In this document: positions 43,203 through 52,344 of the stretch, piece after piece | Layout of the letters: every line of letters begins with the position of its first letter | How positions within the stretch are numbered: the first letter of the stretch is position 1 | From: Paenalcaligenes sp050487225 | Lineage (GTDB): Bacteria; Pseudomonadota; Gammaproteobacteria; Burkholderiales; Burkholderiaceae_B | Length of the DNA stretch: 64,000 nucleotides | Direction: 5' to 3' | Assembly: GCF_050487225.1 (NCBI RefSeq) | Contig: NZ_JBKQGY010000003.1 | Location: forward strand, 434,001-498,000 | Notes under the pieces: model-generated | Seen by the model: the letters and a program-made list of their open reading frames with translations, nothing else | Told to the model about the DNA's origin: nothing | The model's database searches: none | Program-made: the position numbers and the translations under genes

Positions 43203-44059
43203 GCACACAACCTACGCCCACTAAGCGCTGGGGTGTTCCTGACCAAGACAGCCTGACACAACTGGCGCAAGACTCCTTACCACCGCTGCAAACACAACCA
43301 GGCGGCTCTGGTTTCCCTACGCTGTTGTTCAAAGAGCTGAAACGCTTTTGGAAAGTAGGCGGCCAAACCATGGCAGCCCCAGTATTGTCTGCCTTGCTGT
43401 ATTTGCTGGTGTTCGCGCATATTTTGGAAGGGCGTGTAAACGTATACGACAAAATCCCGTATACCGCCTTTCTGATCCCCGGCTTGATGATGATGAGCAT
43501 GCTGCAAAACGCCTTTGCAAACCCCTCTTCATCATTAGTACAAAGCCGTATGGGTGGGAACCTGATTTTTATCTTGCTCCCTCCTTTATCGCATTGGGAT
43601 ATTTTTGCCGCCTATTTATTAGCATCCATTATTCGTGGCTTAGTCGTGGGCATCGCCATTGGTGTGGTCTCGCTATTTTTCATCCCCCTGCAAATCCACA
43701 GCTACGTTTGGGTACTAACTTTCGCGATTTTATCCTGTGGCGTCATGGGTGCTCTGGGTATAATTGCGGGCCTGTGGTCTGAAAAATTTGATCAACTCTC
43801 AGTGTTCCAGAACTTCCTGATCATGCCAGCGACCTTTTTGTCCGGCGTGTTCTATTCCATACACAGCCTGCCACCTTTTTGGCAGACAGTGTCGCACTGG
43901 AACCCGATTTTCTACACCATCGATGGTTTCCGTTACGGCTTTTTTGCCGTCTCAGATGCCTCCCCTTGGCACAGTCTGGCCGTGGTTGGGTCCGTGTTTG
44001 TCGTACTGTGCCTGATCCTGCTACGCATGCTCATTTCGGGCTATAAATTACGGAATTAA
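43199..44059 (+). CDS. ABC-2 type permease (YadH-like)
   Basis: A 286-aa inner-membrane protein with a cytoplasmic N-terminal stretch of about 45 residues and about six membrane segments. The ABC-2 block LIMPATFLSGVFYSIHSLPPFWQTVSHWNP is visible, followed by DGFRYGFF. It is the channel partner of the preceding ATPase. The next gene, ibaG, begins 2 bases after its stop, so the operon continues. Confidence 0.88.
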   Translation: MSTQPTPTKRWGVPDQDSLTQLAQDSLPPLQTQPGGSGFPTLLFKELKRFWKVGGQTMAAPVLSALLYLLVFAHILEGRVNVYDKIPYTAFLIPGLMMMSMLQNAFANPSSSLVQSRMGGNLIFILLPPLSHWDIFAAYLLASIIRGLVVGIAIGVVSLFFIPLQIHSYVWVLTFAILSCGVMGALGIIAGLWSEKFDQLSVFQNFLIMPATFLSGVFYSIHSLPPFWQTVSHWNPIFYTIDGFRYGFFAVSDASPWHSLAVVGSVFVVLCLILLRMLISGYKLRN

Positions 44060-44061
44060 TT

Positions 44062-44310
44062 ATGTTGCCGACACCTGAACTCGTACGCCAGTACATTGCC
44101 GACAACCTTGACTGTGAACACGTCGAAGTCACTGGCGATGGTGCCCACTTTGAGGCCATCATCGTAAGCCGTGAATTTGAAGGCAAGCGCGCTATCGCTC
44201 GCCACCAACGCGTATACAAAGCATTGGGAAACCGCATGGATGCTGAAATCCATGCTTTGTCCATGCGCACTCTTACCCCCGAAGAATACAAGGCTGAACA
44301 GAATGGATAA
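44062..44310 (+). CDS. ibaG: BolA-family protein IbaG
   Basis: An 82-aa BolA-like protein with VTGDGAHFEAIIVSREFEGK and RHQRVYKALGNRM. The YrbA/IbaG subgroup usually lies just before murA, as here. Such proteins bind glutaredoxins and iron-sulfur clusters and affect envelope homeostasis. Its stop overlaps the murA start region by 8 bases. Confidence 0.9.
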   Translation: MLPTPELVRQYIADNLDCEHVEVTGDGAHFEAIIVSREFEGKRAIARHQRVYKALGNRMDAEIHALSMRTLTPEEYKAEQNG

Positions 44311-45565
44311 ACTGCGCATCACCGGTGGTCAACGTTTAAACGGAGAGATCACCGTATCCGGTGCCAAAAATGCCGCCCTGCCTATACTCTGTGCCACGTT
44401 ACTGACCAGCGATACGATTACGCTGCATAACGCGCCAGAACTGCGCGACATTGACACCACCCTGAAACTGCTAAATCAGTTGGGTGCTCATGTAGAGCGC
44501 AACGCCGAAAGCGTAACCATACGCGCCAACGAACTGCATAGCCTGGAAGCCCCTTACGAGCTGGTGAAAACCATGCGTGCTTCCATCTTGGTGCTGGGCC
44601 CCTTGCTGGCTCGCTTTGGTGAAGCTCGTGTGAGTTTGCCAGGCGGTTGTGCCATTGGCCAACGCCCTGTGGATCAGCACATCAAGGGCTTGGAAGCCAT
44701 GGGTGCAGACATCCACATTGAACACGGTTTCGTGGTTGCCAAAGCCAAACGCCTAAAAGGTGCAGTGATCCGTACTGACATGGTGACGGTGACTGGTACC
44801 GAGAACCTGTTGATGGCCGCCACATTGGCCGACGGCGAAACCATTCTGGAAAACGCAGCCCGCGAACCAGAAATCGTAGACTTGGCCGAACTGCTGATCG
44901 CCATGGGTGCGAAAATCAGTGGCCACGGTACGGATCGCATCACCATTCAAGGTGTAGAACGTCTGCACGGTGCTGAACACACCATCATGCCTGACCGCAT
45001 TGAAGCGGGCACCTTCTTGTGCGCTGTTGCCGCCACAGGTGGTGATTTGATGCTGCGTCACGCTTGCCCTGATACATTGGGCGCGACCCTAGACAAGCTA
45101 CGCGAAGCTGGCCTGCACATTGACACTGGCCCAGATTGGGTACGTGGCACGATGCATGGTCGCCCTAAAGCTACAGGTTTCCGTACTAGCGAATACCCAA
45201 GTTTCCCTACCGACATGCAAGCGCAGTTAATGGCGTTAAATACCATTGCTGACGGCACTGCTATGGTCGTAGAAACCATCTTTGAAAACCGTTTCATGCA
45301 CGTACAAGAGCTGATCCGCTTAGGTGCACAGATCGAGATCGACGGTAACGCTGCTGTGGTGACGGGTGTAAGCCAGTTATTGGGCGCGCGCGTCATGGCT
45401 ACTGACCTACGTGCATCCGCCAGCTTGGTGATTGCCGGTCTTGCTGCCAAAGGCGACACCATCATCGAACGCATTTACCACTTGGATCGTGGCTACGATC
45501 GCATGGAATCTAAACTGCAAGCTGTAGGCGCCCGCATTGAGCGTCTAACGAAGGAAGAAGAATGA
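44303..45565 (+). CDS. murA: UDP-N-acetylglucosamine 1-carboxyvinyltransferase
   Basis: A 420-aa enzyme that carries out the first committed step of peptidoglycan synthesis, adding enolpyruvate from PEP to UDP-GlcNAc. It starts MDKLRITGGQRLNGEITVSG, with the Lys22-Asn23 pair. The catalytic Cys is Cys116 in PGGCAIGQRPVD, so the fosfomycin-target residue is intact. ATG 44303 overlaps the end of ibaG; a longer frame from 44171 runs through ibaG and is not used. hisG overlaps its end by 4 bases, linking wall and histidine genes in one transcript. Confidence 0.96.
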   Translation: MDKLRITGGQRLNGEITVSGAKNAALPILCATLLTSDTITLHNAPELRDIDTTLKLLNQLGAHVERNAESVTIRANELHSLEAPYELVKTMRASILVLGPLLARFGEARVSLPGGCAIGQRPVDQHIKGLEAMGADIHIEHGFVVAKAKRLKGAVIRTDMVTVTGTENLLMAATLADGETILENAAREPEIVDLAELLIAMGAKISGHGTDRITIQGVERLHGAEHTIMPDRIEAGTFLCAVAATGGDLMLRHACPDTLGATLDKLREAGLHIDTGPDWVRGTMHGRPKATGFRTSEYPSFPTDMQAQLMALNTIADGTAMVVETIFENRFMHVQELIRLGAQIEIDGNAAVVTGVSQLLGARVMATDLRASASLVIAGLAAKGDTIIERIYHLDRGYDRMESKLQAVGARIERLTKEEE

Positions 45566-46245
45566 GCCCAGCCAGTGCAAATCGTCCTCTGACCTTGGCA
45601 CTTTCCAAAGGCAGGATTTTTGATGAAACCCTGCCTTTGCTGGAAGAAGCCGGCATCAAGGTGTTGGAAAGCCCAGAAACATCACGCAAGCTGATTCTGC
45701 CTACCAACTCACCTGATCTGCAAATCATCATTGTGCGCGCCACCGACGTACCTACGTATGTGCAATACGGTGCTGCACATATTGGTATTGCGGGTAAAGA
45801 CGTACTGTACGAACACAGTGAGCATCATCCTGGCGGTATTTATCAGCCCATTGACCTGAACATTGCCCGTTGCCGCATGAGTGTGGCCGTGGCCGAAGGC
45901 TTTGATTACGACAACGCCGTACGCAAAGGTTCACGCCTGCGTATCGCTACCAAATACACCCGTGCCGCACGTGAACACTTCGCGTCCAAAGGGGTGTACG
46001 TAGACTTGATCAAATTGTACGGTTCTATGGAGCTGGCTCCGTTAGTCGGGTTAGCTGACGCCATTGTTGACTTGGTTTCCACCGGTAGCACCTTACGTGC
46101 CAACCACTTGGAAGAAGTAGAAGAAATCGCTCAGATTTCCTCGCGCCTCATTATCAACCAAGCCGCCATGAAAACCCGTCAGACTGAACTGCAGCCTCTG
46201 ATCAACGCTTTTATGCGTGCAGCGGTTGAACCACCCCAGAACTAG
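45562..46245 (+). CDS. hisG: ATP phosphoribosyltransferase, short form
   Basis: A 227-aa catalytic subunit for the first step of histidine synthesis, with LALSKGRIFDETLPLLEEAGI at the start and the PRPP-binding region LVSTGSTLRANHLEEVE. It lacks the C-terminal regulatory domain of the long form. Short-form HisG needs the HisRS-like partner HisZ, whose gene is not in this window. Opens the hisGDBHAFIE cluster. Confidence 0.95.
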   Translation: MSPASANRPLTLALSKGRIFDETLPLLEEAGIKVLESPETSRKLILPTNSPDLQIIIVRATDVPTYVQYGAAHIGIAGKDVLYEHSEHHPGGIYQPIDLNIARCRMSVAVAEGFDYDNAVRKGSRLRIATKYTRAAREHFASKGVYVDLIKLYGSMELAPLVGLADAIVDLVSTGSTLRANHLEEVEEIAQISSRLIINQAAMKTRQTELQPLINAFMRAAVEPPQN

Positions 46246-46298
46246 ACGATCTCGGATACACTAAACTGTACCCCGTTGTTTCTCTTTTGATTTGCACC

Positions 46299-47600
46299 AT
46301 GTCCATGATTCGCCGTTTGAGCACGACATCTGCCCAGTTCGACCAAGAGCTGCGCGACTTGCTGGCTTATGAAGCCACACAAGATGATTCCATCGAGCAA
46401 GCCTGTAAAACCATTCTGCATGCTGTGCAGCATCGTGGTGACGAGGCGTTACTAGAGTTCACGCAGCGTTTTGATCATGTACCAGCACACTCTATCGCTG
46501 ATTTGGTCATTTCTGCCGACGAGTTGCAGCACGCACTGAACACTCTGCCTGCTGAACAACGTAACGCGCTAGAACAAGCCGCCGAACGTGTACGTCTGTA
46601 TCACGAGAAACAACGCGCAAGCGATTGGTCCTACACCGAAGCCGATGGCACGGTGTTAGGCCAAAAAATTACACCACTGGATCGCGTAGGGTTGTACGTA
46701 CCCGGTGGTAAGGCTGCCTACCCATCTTCCGTATTAATGAACGCCATGCCCGCCAAAGTGGCCGGCGTGAAAGAGTTGGTGATGGTTACCCCCACCCCTA
46801 AAGGCGAGCGCAACCAGTTGGTACTGGCTGCAGCGGCATTAGCGGGTGTGGATAAGGTGTACACCATTGGTGGCGCACAAGCCGTGGCTGCATTGGCGTA
46901 CGGCACACAAACCATTCAGCCTGTGGACAAAATTGTTGGCCCAGGTAACGCTTATGTAGCAGAAGCTAAACGTCGTGTGTTTGGTATTGTGGGCATAGAC
47001 ATGATTGCTGGCCCTAGCGAAATTCTGATCATCGCTGACGGCAGCACACCCGCTGAATGGGTAGCGATGGACTTGTTCTCGCAAGCCGAGCATGACGAAC
47101 TGGCACAATCCATTTTGCTGTGCCCTGACGCCGCCTACTTAGACAAAGTAGAAGCCGCTATCGCCGAACTCATCACCACCATGCCGCGTGAAGCCATCAT
47201 TCGCCAAAGTCTGAAAGACCGTGGCGCGTTGATCTTGGTACGCGACATGGATGAAGCATGTAACGTTGCTAACCACATTGCCGCTGAACACTTGGAAATT
47301 TCCACACTGGAACCCGAGCGTTGGGCGCAAAAAATTCGCCATGCGGGCGCTATTTTCATGGGCCATTACAGCTCAGAGTCGCTAGGCGACTACTGCGCAG
47401 GCCCTAACCACGTACTGCCCACATCGCGCACCGCGCGTTTCTCATCCCCATTAGGTGTGTATGATTTCCAGAAACGCAGCAGCATGATTAATGTCTCGCA
47501 GGCCGGCGCTCAAACGCTAGGCCCTATTGCCGCTACACTCGCTAAAGGCGAAGGGCTATTTGCCCACGCTGCCAGCGCAGAGTACAGGCTCAAACCTTAA
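46299..47600 (+). CDS. hisD: Histidinol dehydrogenase
   Basis: A 433-aa NAD enzyme doing the last two oxidations to histidine. Signature blocks: GLYVPGGKAAYPSSVLMNAMPAKVAGV, VGPGNAYVAEAKR, DMIAGPSEILIIADG, SQAEHDELAQSILL, and the zinc-ligand region YCAGPNHVLPT. I start at ATG 46299; ATG 46305 is equally possible, and a TTG at 46287 is less likely. Confidence 0.95.
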   Translation: MSMIRRLSTTSAQFDQELRDLLAYEATQDDSIEQACKTILHAVQHRGDEALLEFTQRFDHVPAHSIADLVISADELQHALNTLPAEQRNALEQAAERVRLYHEKQRASDWSYTEADGTVLGQKITPLDRVGLYVPGGKAAYPSSVLMNAMPAKVAGVKELVMVTPTPKGERNQLVLAAAALAGVDKVYTIGGAQAVAALAYGTQTIQPVDKIVGPGNAYVAEAKRRVFGIVGIDMIAGPSEILIIADGSTPAEWVAMDLFSQAEHDELAQSILLCPDAAYLDKVEAAIAELITTMPREAIIRQSLKDRGALILVRDMDEACNVANHIAAEHLEISTLEPERWAQKIRHAGAIFMGHYSSESLGDYCAGPNHVLPTSRTARFSSPLGVYDFQKRSSMINVSQAGAQTLGPIAATLAKGEGLFAHAASAEYRLKP

Positions 47601-47624
47601 CCCCGGTCTGGTTACCGTTTTGTT

Positions 47625-48212
47625 ATGCGTACAGCTGAAGTTTCCCGTAATACCAATGAAACCCGTATCCGTGTTGCCATCAATATTGATGGTACCGGAC
47701 GCCATAGCCTAAACAGTGGCGTACCTTTTCTGGACCACATGCTGGACCAGATCGCCCGTCATGGCCTAATTGACCTAGACGTTTTCTGTGATGGCGATAC
47801 CCACATTGATGATCACCACACTGTGGAAGACATTGGCATTGCTCTAGGCCAAGCCTTTGCTGAAGCCGTAGGCGACAAGGCTGGTCTGCGCCGTTATGGC
47901 CATGCTTATGTGCCTCTGGACGAGTCCTTGAGCCGTGTAGTCATTGATTTCTCCGGCCGTCCTGGTCTGTTTTACTACGTAAATTACACCCGTGCCCGTA
48001 TCGGTAATTTTGATGTGGACCTCGCCCGCGAGTTCTTCCAAGGCTTTGTGAACAAAGCCAACGCTACCGTACACATTGATAATCTACGTGGCGAAAACGC
48101 ACATCACCAGTGCGAAACCATTTTCAAGGCCTTTGGCCGCGCATTGCGTATGGCACTGGAAGTAGACCCACGCAGTGAAGGCATCATCCCCTCCACTAAG
48201 GGCGTACTCTAA
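47625..48212 (+). CDS. hisB: Imidazoleglycerol-phosphate dehydratase
   Basis: A 195-aa monofunctional dehydratase (no phosphatase domain). The Mn-binding histidine motifs are seen: VPFLDHMLDQIARHG, the second motif DTHIDDHHTVEDIGIALG, and later ENAHHQCETIFKAFGRAL. It converts imidazole-glycerol phosphate to imidazole-acetol phosphate. Confidence 0.96.
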   Translation: MRTAEVSRNTNETRIRVAINIDGTGRHSLNSGVPFLDHMLDQIARHGLIDLDVFCDGDTHIDDHHTVEDIGIALGQAFAEAVGDKAGLRRYGHAYVPLDESLSRVVIDFSGRPGLFYYVNYTRARIGNFDVDLAREFFQGFVNKANATVHIDNLRGENAHHQCETIFKAFGRALRMALEVDPRSEGIIPSTKGVL

Positions 48213-48235
48213 CCCTCACTCTCTGGCTATCCATC

Positions 48236-48880
48236 GTGAGTACGATCGCTATCGTCGATTACGGCATGGGCAACATACATTCTGTTGCCCGTGCCCTTCA
48301 AGCAGCAGCCCCCGAGGCCACCATCTTACTGGCCAGCACCCCCGCACAACTACAACAAGCCGATAGGCTAGTACTCCCCGGACAAGGCGCCATGCCTGAC
48401 TGCATGCAGTCTTTACAACAATCCGGACTACTACACTGCTTACGTGAACAAGCCCACCTCAAACCGTTGCTAGGTATTTGTGTAGGTGAACAAATGCTGT
48501 TCAGCCATAGTGATGAAGGCAACACTGACTGCCTGAACCTCTTTGAAGGTGATGTGGTACGCTTTCACGGTCCGGCTTTTTATCACCCAGAACATCAACG
48601 CCAAGGGCTGAAAATCCCTCATGTGGGCTGGAATCAAGTTTTTCAGCAACAGCCGCATCCGTTATGGGTAGATATAGCGCAAAATAGCTACTTTTATTTT
48701 GTTCATAGCTATTACGTAAAGCCAGTTGCCACTACACTATGCGCAGGAAGCACCCATTATGGTTATGCTTTCACCAGTGCAGTCGCAAAAGACAATATTT
48801 TCGCTGTGCAGTTTCATCCAGAAAAAAGTGCACAGTCTGGTTTACAGTTATTGCACAATTTTGCACACTGGAAACCGTAA
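48236..48880 (+). CDS. hisH: Imidazole glycerol phosphate synthase, glutaminase subunit
   Basis: A 214-aa class-I glutamine amidotransferase starting with GTG (MSTIAIVDYGMGNIHSVAR). The nucleophile Cys is in GICVGEQMLF, and the His-Glu pair in VQFHPEKSAQSG. It supplies ammonia to HisF. It differs from most family members in having VGEQ where LGMQ is usual after the Cys. The 3' part is somewhat richer in A+T than the other his genes. Confidence 0.94.
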   Translation: MSTIAIVDYGMGNIHSVARALQAAAPEATILLASTPAQLQQADRLVLPGQGAMPDCMQSLQQSGLLHCLREQAHLKPLLGICVGEQMLFSHSDEGNTDCLNLFEGDVVRFHGPAFYHPEHQRQGLKIPHVGWNQVFQQQPHPLWVDIAQNSYFYFVHSYYVKPVATTLCAGSTHYGYAFTSAVAKDNIFAVQFHPEKSAQSGLQLLHNFAHWKP

Positions 48881-48940
48881 CTTTACCCGCATCGCGGCTT
48901 TTTCTTTTCGTTTACCATTTAGACATTAACGCTAGAGATC

Positions 48941-49681
48941 ATGCTTTTAATCCCCGCCATCGACCTACAAGACGGGCGTTGTGTACGCCTACGCCAGGGC
49001 GACCTGGATGACGCTACCGTATTCTCCGACGACCCCGGTGCCATGGCAGCACAATGGCTAGACCAAGGAGCACGACGCCTGCATCTGGTGGATTTGAACG
49101 GTGCTGTATCCGGCAAACCTGTGAACCAAGCCGCGATCAAATCCATTTTGGCTGCTGTTGACGAAGAAATCCCTGTACAAATTGGTGGTGGTATTCGTGA
49201 CTTGAACACCATCGAAGCCTATTTGGACCAAGGTCTGAGCTACGTCATCATCGGTACTGCCGCCGTTAAAAACCCCGGTTTTCTGCGTGATGCTTGCAGC
49301 GCGTTCCCTGGCCAAATCATCGTAGGCTTGGACGCACGCGACGGTAAAATCGCTACTGATGGCTGGAGCAAACTGAGCCGCCACGACGTATTAGATATTG
49401 CCAAGAAATTCGAAGACTACGGTTGCGAGTCCATCATCTACACCGACATCGGTAGAGACGGCATGCTAAGCGGCGTCAACATTGAAGCCACCGTTGCTCT
49501 GTCTCGCCACGTGAGCATTCCTATCATCGCTTCCGGCGGTGTGGCCAACCTGAAAGACATCGAAGCCTTGTGCGAAGTAGAGCACGAAGGCATTGAAGGT
49601 GTGATTTTGGGCCGCAGCCTGTACGAAGGCACGTTGGATTTCGCAGAAGCTCAAAACTTCGCTGACGAGTACGACGCATGA
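48941..49681 (+). CDS. hisA: ProFAR isomerase
   Basis: A 246-aa (beta/alpha)8-barrel enzyme. It opens MLLIPAIDLQDGRCVRLRQGD, with the catalytic Asp8, and later has IYTDIGRDGMLSG with the second catalytic Asp. It isomerises ProFAR to PRFAR. hisF overlaps its end by 4 bases. Confidence 0.96.
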   Translation: MLLIPAIDLQDGRCVRLRQGDLDDATVFSDDPGAMAAQWLDQGARRLHLVDLNGAVSGKPVNQAAIKSILAAVDEEIPVQIGGGIRDLNTIEAYLDQGLSYVIIGTAAVKNPGFLRDACSAFPGQIIVGLDARDGKIATDGWSKLSRHDVLDIAKKFEDYGCESIIYTDIGRDGMLSGVNIEATVALSRHVSIPIIASGGVANLKDIEALCEVEHEGIEGVILGRSLYEGTLDFAEAQNFADEYDA

Positions 49682-50463
49682 GTGAAACCAACACCCACAG
49701 CTGCCGCATTATTCCTTGCCTAGATGTCAACGCAGGCCGTGTAGTCAAAGGCGTGAATTTTGTGGACTTGGTGGATGCAGGTGACCCTGTTGAAATCGCG
49801 CGCAGTTACAACGAGCAAGGTGCTGACGAAATCACCTTGCTGGATATTACAGCCACCACAGAAAACCGCGACCTGATTCTGCCTATTATCGAAGCCGTCG
49901 CGAGCCAAGTATTCATCCCTCTGACCGTTGGTGGTGGTGTACGCGAAGTCGGCGACATTCAGCGTTTGCTGAATGCAGGTGCTGACAAAGTGTCCATTAA
50001 CAGCGCTGCTGTCGCGAACCCTGATTTGGTACGTGCTGCGGCGGATCATTATGGCTCGCAGTGTTTGACTGTCGCTATTGATGCCCGTCGCGTGTCTGCT
50101 GCGGGTGAACCTGCTCGTTGGGAAGTACACACCCACGGCGGTAAAAAAGGCACTGGCATTGATGTGGTGGAATGGGCGCAACGCATGGCCAAATTGGGAG
50201 CAGGGGAGCTGTTGCTCACCAGCATGGACAAAGACGGCACCAAATCCGGCTTTGACCTAGAACTCACCCGCGCTGTGTCGGATGCTGTTGCTATTCCCGT
50301 GATTGCCTCTGGTGGTGTGGGTACGCTTGAGCACTTGGCTGAAGGTGTACTGCAAGGTGGTGCCAGCGCCGTCTTGGCTGCTAGCATTTTCCACTATGGC
50401 ACCTACACCATCCCACAAGCCAAAGCCTATTTGGCCGAGCGTGGCATTCAGGTTAGGACATAA
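49678..50463 (+). CDS. hisF: Imidazole glycerol phosphate synthase, cyclase subunit
   Basis: A 261-aa barrel paralogous to HisA. RIIPCLDVNAGRVVKGVNF holds the first catalytic Asp, and LLTSMDKDGTKSGFD the second. With HisH it forms IGP and AICAR from PRFAR. Coupled to hisA by an ATGA overlap. Confidence 0.96.
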   Translation: MSETNTHSCRIIPCLDVNAGRVVKGVNFVDLVDAGDPVEIARSYNEQGADEITLLDITATTENRDLILPIIEAVASQVFIPLTVGGGVREVGDIQRLLNAGADKVSINSAAVANPDLVRAAADHYGSQCLTVAIDARRVSAAGEPARWEVHTHGGKKGTGIDVVEWAQRMAKLGAGELLLTSMDKDGTKSGFDLELTRAVSDAVAIPVIASGGVGTLEHLAEGVLQGGASAVLAASIFHYGTYTIPQAKAYLAERGIQVRT

Positions 50464-50464
50464 C

Positions 50465-50866
50465 ATGACCCAAGACTGGCTGTCTCAAGTGCATTTCGAT
50501 GAGCAGGGTTTAATCCCTGCCATTGCCCAAGACGCCCACACAGGCGCCATTTTGATGGTGGCCTGGATGAACCGCGAAGCGTTGGCGGAAACCGTGGCGA
50601 CCAATCGTGCTGTGTATTGGTCACGCTCTCGCCAACGTTTGTGGCGTAAAGGTGAAGAATCTGGGCATACACAAAACTTAAAAGAAATTCGGCTAGACTG
50701 TGATGGTGATGTGATTTTGCTGCGCGTAGAACAACTGGGCGGCATTGCCTGTCACACAGGCCGGGAAAGCTGCTTTTATCAGCGCCTGGAATCCGATGAA
50801 CAAGGCCGTACCTACTGGAAGACTGTAGATCCAGTATTAAAAGACCCTTCCACTATTTACCAATGA
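50465..50866 (+). CDS. hisI: Phosphoribosyl-AMP cyclohydrolase
   Basis: A 133-aa enzyme that opens the purine ring of PR-AMP. ATG 50465 follows the hisF stop by 1 base. Family blocks: AHTGAILMVAWMNREAL, WSRSRQRLWRKGEESGHTQ, DCDGDVILLRVEQLGGIACHTGRESCFY with the zinc-binding cysteines. HisI and HisE are separate proteins here, not fused; the stop overlaps the hisE start by 4 bases. Confidence 0.95.
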   Translation: MTQDWLSQVHFDEQGLIPAIAQDAHTGAILMVAWMNREALAETVATNRAVYWSRSRQRLWRKGEESGHTQNLKEIRLDCDGDVILLRVEQLGGIACHTGRESCFYQRLESDEQGRTYWKTVDPVLKDPSTIYQ

Positions 50867-51210
50867 CCACCGATTATCGTGATGTACTCAGCCAATTGGC
50901 TGATTTGCTGGAAACTCGTCTACCTGCCAATGGCGGCGACCCACAAACCTCATACAGCGCACGTTTACTCGCTACCGCGAATGCGCCAGACGCATTTCTG
51001 AAAAAGATAGGCGAGGAAGCCTGTGAACTGGTGATGGCAGCCAAAGACAATACGCCGGACCGCATCGTGTCCGAAACCGCTGATCTCTGGTTTCACTGCT
51101 TGGTTGCACTGACTCACTACCAAATACGCCCTGAAGCCGTATTGGCTGAACTGGCCCGCCGCCAAGGTTTGTCTGGCTTAGAAGAAAAAGCCCAGCGCAA
51201 GCAAGACTAA
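50863..51210 (+). CDS. hisE: Phosphoribosyl-ATP pyrophosphohydrolase
   Basis: A 115-aa MazG-like enzyme that removes pyrophosphate from PR-ATP. The core reads KKIGEEACELVMAAK and ETADLWFHCLVAL, giving the E-x-x-E and E-x-x-D metal ligands. Last his gene; a 65-base gap separates it from the HIT gene. Confidence 0.95.
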   Translation: MTTDYRDVLSQLADLLETRLPANGGDPQTSYSARLLATANAPDAFLKKIGEEACELVMAAKDNTPDRIVSETADLWFHCLVALTHYQIRPEAVLAELARRQGLSGLEEKAQRKQD

Positions 51211-51275
51211 ACACCAGCAGCCATCAAGTGCTGTAAACTAAGATTTGACCTCTCTTTTTCTCTTGTCTATACGTT

Positions 51276-51644
51276 ATGAGCGAAAACTGCCTGTTCTGTA
51301 AAATCATTGAAGGTGCAATTCCTTCCGCCAAGGTTTTCGAGAACGACGAATTTGTCGCTTTCAAAGACATCAATCCCGTTGCTCCTGTGCATATCCTGCT
51401 CGTACCACGTCACCACGTTGTATCCTTGCAAGATGTCACCTCTGCTGATGCCACATGGCTAGGCAAGATGATGGCCTTAGTACCGCAAATCGCTAGCGAA
51501 AACGGTTGCCGTCCGGGTGCAGAGGGTGGCTTTAGAGTCGTCGTCAACAGTGGAAACGATGGTGGTCAAGAAGTTGGCCACTTGCATGTACATATTATCG
51601 GGGGTCAGCGCCCCTGGAAATCCACGGCTACCGCCGTTGCCTAA
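51276..51644 (+). CDS. HIT-family (HINT-like) nucleotide hydrolase
   Basis: A 122-aa protein starting CLFCKIIEGAIPSAKVFE and ending with the histidine triad in GHLHVHIIGGQ. HINT proteins hydrolyse nucleoside phosphoramidates. It lies between the his and tat genes, 15 bases before tatA, the usual place in Burkholderiales. Confidence 0.93.
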   Translation: MSENCLFCKIIEGAIPSAKVFENDEFVAFKDINPVAPVHILLVPRHHVVSLQDVTSADATWLGKMMALVPQIASENGCRPGAEGGFRVVVNSGNDGGQEVGHLHVHIIGGQRPWKSTATAVA

Positions 51645-51659
51645 TTTGCGGAGACAAAC

Positions 51660-51887
51660 ATGGGAAGTTTTAGTATCTGGCACTGGCTGGTTGTACTAGT
51701 CATCATCGCTCTGGTTTTTGGTACCAAAAAACTGCGTAACGTAGGTGAAGACCTAGGCGGCGCAATCAAAGGCTTCAAAAAAGGTATGAAAGATGCACAA
51801 ACCGACGAACAGCCTGAAGCTGTGACTCAAAAAGTGCAAGATACCACCACCATTGATGTGCAAGCCAAAGAAAAACAGGATTCCTAA
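51660..51887 (+). CDS. tatA: Twin-arginine translocase subunit TatA
   Basis: A 75-aa protein: one N-terminal membrane helix (WHWLVVLVIIALVFGTKKL) followed by the amphipathic helix GEDLGGAIKGFKKGMKDA and a charged tail. TatA oligomers form the translocation pathway for folded proteins. First gene of tatABC. Confidence 0.95.
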   Translation: MGSFSIWHWLVVLVIIALVFGTKKLRNVGEDLGGAIKGFKKGMKDAQTDEQPEAVTQKVQDTTTIDVQAKEKQDS

Positions 51888-51918
51888 GGTTTCCACCTTT
51901 TAAGGTTTTGCCACGTAT

Positions 51919-52344
51919 ATGTTTGACATTAGTTTCAGTGAATTACTGCTGATTGCTGTTGTTGCTCTGATAGTGCTCGGTCCCGAACGTCTACCCAAAG
52001 TAGCGCGTACGGTAGGGCACTTGATGGGGCGTGCTCAACGTTATATGAACGACGTCAAATCGGACATACAGCGTGAAATGGATCTGGAAGAAATCAACAA
52101 ACTGAAAAACCAGATGCAAGATGCCGCCAATTCAGTGCGCAGCTCGGTCAACGACAGTGTCAACACCATAAAAGACCCTTTATCAGAAGCCCAACAGGCC
52201 CTCGCGGATCTACACAAACCGCTAGACACCCCAACAGAACCTGCTGCGGCGACTGAGCAAAAAGCCGCATTACCTGAAACGGCTGAAGCAGCCAAACCTG
52301 CAGCAGCAGCTACGCCAGACAACGCTAGTAAGGCCAAAGAATGA
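51919..52344 (+). CDS. tatB: Twin-arginine translocase subunit TatB
   Basis: A 141-aa protein starting MFDISFSELLLIAVVALIVLG with the conserved Glu of TatB, then PERLPKVARTVG and a long amphipathic helix; the C-terminal third is Ala/Pro-rich and probably disordered. It forms the signal receptor with TatC. Its stop overlaps the tatC start by 4 bases. Confidence 0.95.
   Translation: MFDISFSELLLIAVVALIVLGPERLPKVARTVGHLMGRAQRYMNDVKSDIQREMDLEEINKLKNQMQDAANSVRSSVNDSVNTIKDPLSEAQQALADLHKPLDTPTEPAAATEQKAALPETAEAAKPAAAATPDNASKAKE

Noticed and set aside
44171..44302. Upstream extension of the murA frame through ibaG
   Set aside because: The standard MurA N-terminus begins at 44303, and the extension is ibaG read in another frame.
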